Below, one piece after another: positions 63,384 through 64,000 of a DNA stretch of 64,000 nt. Under the pieces are notes generated by a model. That model made no database searches. It had not been told where the DNA came from and saw only the letters and a list, made by a program, of their open reading frames with translations. The DNA lies in assembly GCA_934630815.1 (NCBI GenBank), contig CAKTWI010000001.1, positions 196,729-260,728 on the forward strand, given 5' to 3'. A program made the translations under genes and the position numbers. Origin of the DNA: an uncultured Senegalimassilia sp. GTDB lineage: Bacteria > Actinomycetota > Coriobacteriia > Coriobacteriales > Eggerthellaceae. Each line of letters begins with the position of its first letter. Within the stretch, counting starts at the first letter, position 1.

Positions 63384-63691
63384 TGATTAACCCCCTTGCC
63401 AGATTCAGCTATCCGGATCGCTATTTCGCAATCCTCCAACCTATGCTTTGCATCGGCATCGATGCGTACCGATGCAAATCGCCTGTTCCAAAAGCCACCG
63501 TTACCGGTTCGTCTACTGCGTTATCAGCGGCTGTAACAGTTGGTTGACCTGGTCCGTTGTTAGCTCGGCGGATTTAGCCTTCTCTGCTGGAGGCCTCAGT
63601 CGGGGCTTCTCTTCCCTTTCCCGTTATCGCCTTGCGTGCTCGTTTATCGTTTGGTTGCAATCACGAAAGGACCGGGTCGTAAGAGCCCCGA
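63384..63691. promoter_or_regulatory. Upstream region with nested palindromes
   Basis: This 308-bp gap holds TTTGCATCGG (63447-63456) and CCGATGCAAA (63469-63478), perfect 10-bp arms with a 12-bp spacer, and the palindrome GCATCGATGC (63456-63465) in the middle. They lie about 65-95 bp before the surface-protein start and probably form its operator. The remaining sequence shows nothing clear. Confidence 0.5.
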
Positions 63692-63949
63692 TCAGCTATT
63701 TACAACGCTGTATGCATTCGAAAGCTGCCCTCCGTTTTCGGAATGGCATGGCTCGACTTTGATAAGCCCTTCTCGGCTCATGCGCGTGATGGCGCGGTCG
63801 ATGGTCTTGACGCTGCAGCCCATCAGCTGCGACAACTCCTTTTTCGTTGCCTGCGCCGCACCTGATATGGTCGTTTGCGCGGCGATATAGCCGAGCAGAC
63901 GCTCCTGCGTGGGAGTTAGCGAAATATCACCCTCATGTAACTTGCGCAT
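63692..63949 (-). CDS. Small winged-helix DNA-binding protein
   Basis: The protein has 85 residues from MRKLHEGDISLTPTQE (GGAAAGG 5 nt upstream; an ATG 18 nt earlier is less well placed). A helix-turn-helix is visible: TKKELSQLMGCSVKTIDRAI followed by TRMSREGLIKVEP, the wing of a winged helix. Such small proteins are MarR- or replication-initiator-like regulators. It is encoded just upstream of the Cna-B surface protein on the same strand, so it may control it through the nearby palindromes, which is inference. Confidence 0.78.
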   Translation of the reverse strand: MRKLHEGDISLTPTQERLLGYIAAQTTISGAAQATKKELSQLMGCSVKTIDRAITRMSREGLIKVEPCHSENGGQLSNAYSVVNS

Positions 63950-64000
63950 ATCTGCCTTTCCGCGCATACGTTGTATATGTGGGCGTAAGCAAATGCAGAC

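Overview
The window looks like a chromosomal segment of a high-GC gut actinobacterium of the class Coriobacteriia, most likely family Eggerthellaceae. This is inference from gene content, not a database match. The pointers are a DMSO-reductase-type molybdoenzyme with FeS and membrane subunits divergent from a membrane-bound LuxR regulator, NapG/NapH-like and TorD-like proteins, a Tat-exported FAD oxidoreductase, type III glutamine synthetase, CIRCE-controlled groESL and large Cna-B surface proteins. I found no rRNA, tRNA, CRISPR array, transposase or phage module.

Layout. 1-2831: N-terminal part of a secreted Ig-like/MucBP-type surface protein that runs off the left edge. 3255-4208: a transglutaminase-like lipoprotein. 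4502-8456: a compact type IV pilus-like operon (PilC, four small membrane or pilin-like proteins, PilT) with no PilB or prepilin peptidase. 8813-10825: groEL and groES with CIRCE. 11081-13150: a NarL-type two-component system. 13530-16124: an FAD oxidoreductase and NAD synthetase. 16646-24178: a surface-protein locus in which a very large Cna-B adhesin is cut by an in-frame amber codon. 24614-27321: hypB, hypA, tatC, tatB. 27490-31427: a small membrane protein, an amidohydrolase and an OmpR-type two-component system. 31578-37522: electron-transfer and molybdoenzyme accessory genes (multi-cluster ferredoxin, TorD, NapG- and NapH-like). 37926-40468: a UvrD-like ATPase and an ArsC-like reductase. 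40777-47112: molybdoenzyme subunits and their divergent LuxR regulator. 47175-51036: dtd, glutamine synthetase, rpsI, rplM. 51250-54530: a mostly non-coding island around one DUF559-like nuclease gene. 54537-60638: metA, a HAD phosphatase, pyrE, hom, lysA. 60872-63949: a small membrane protein, a MoaE-like protein, another Cna-B surface protein and a winged-helix regulator.

The genes fit together around anaerobic respiration and surface display. TatB and TatC could export three RR-signal proteins encoded here: the molybdoenzyme, the NapG-like ferredoxin and the FAD oxidoreductase. TorD and MoaE would serve cofactor insertion and synthesis. MetA, Hom and LysA belong to aspartate-family amino acid synthesis.

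The most interesting signals are non-coding. (1) A leader RNA of about 165 nt upstream of the TorD/NapGH operon has a closing stem next to the ribosome binding site. (2) A family of long repeats built on CTGGGCGGTTT and CTGACCTGGGG occurs three times, with two inverted copies bracketing the nuclease gene. (3) A 40-bp tandem/inverted repeat and a second family of hairpins share a G-rich loop. (4) Several perfect palindromes lie upstream of the molybdoenzyme, MoaE and surface-protein genes. The amber codon in the adhesin is the main coding oddity.
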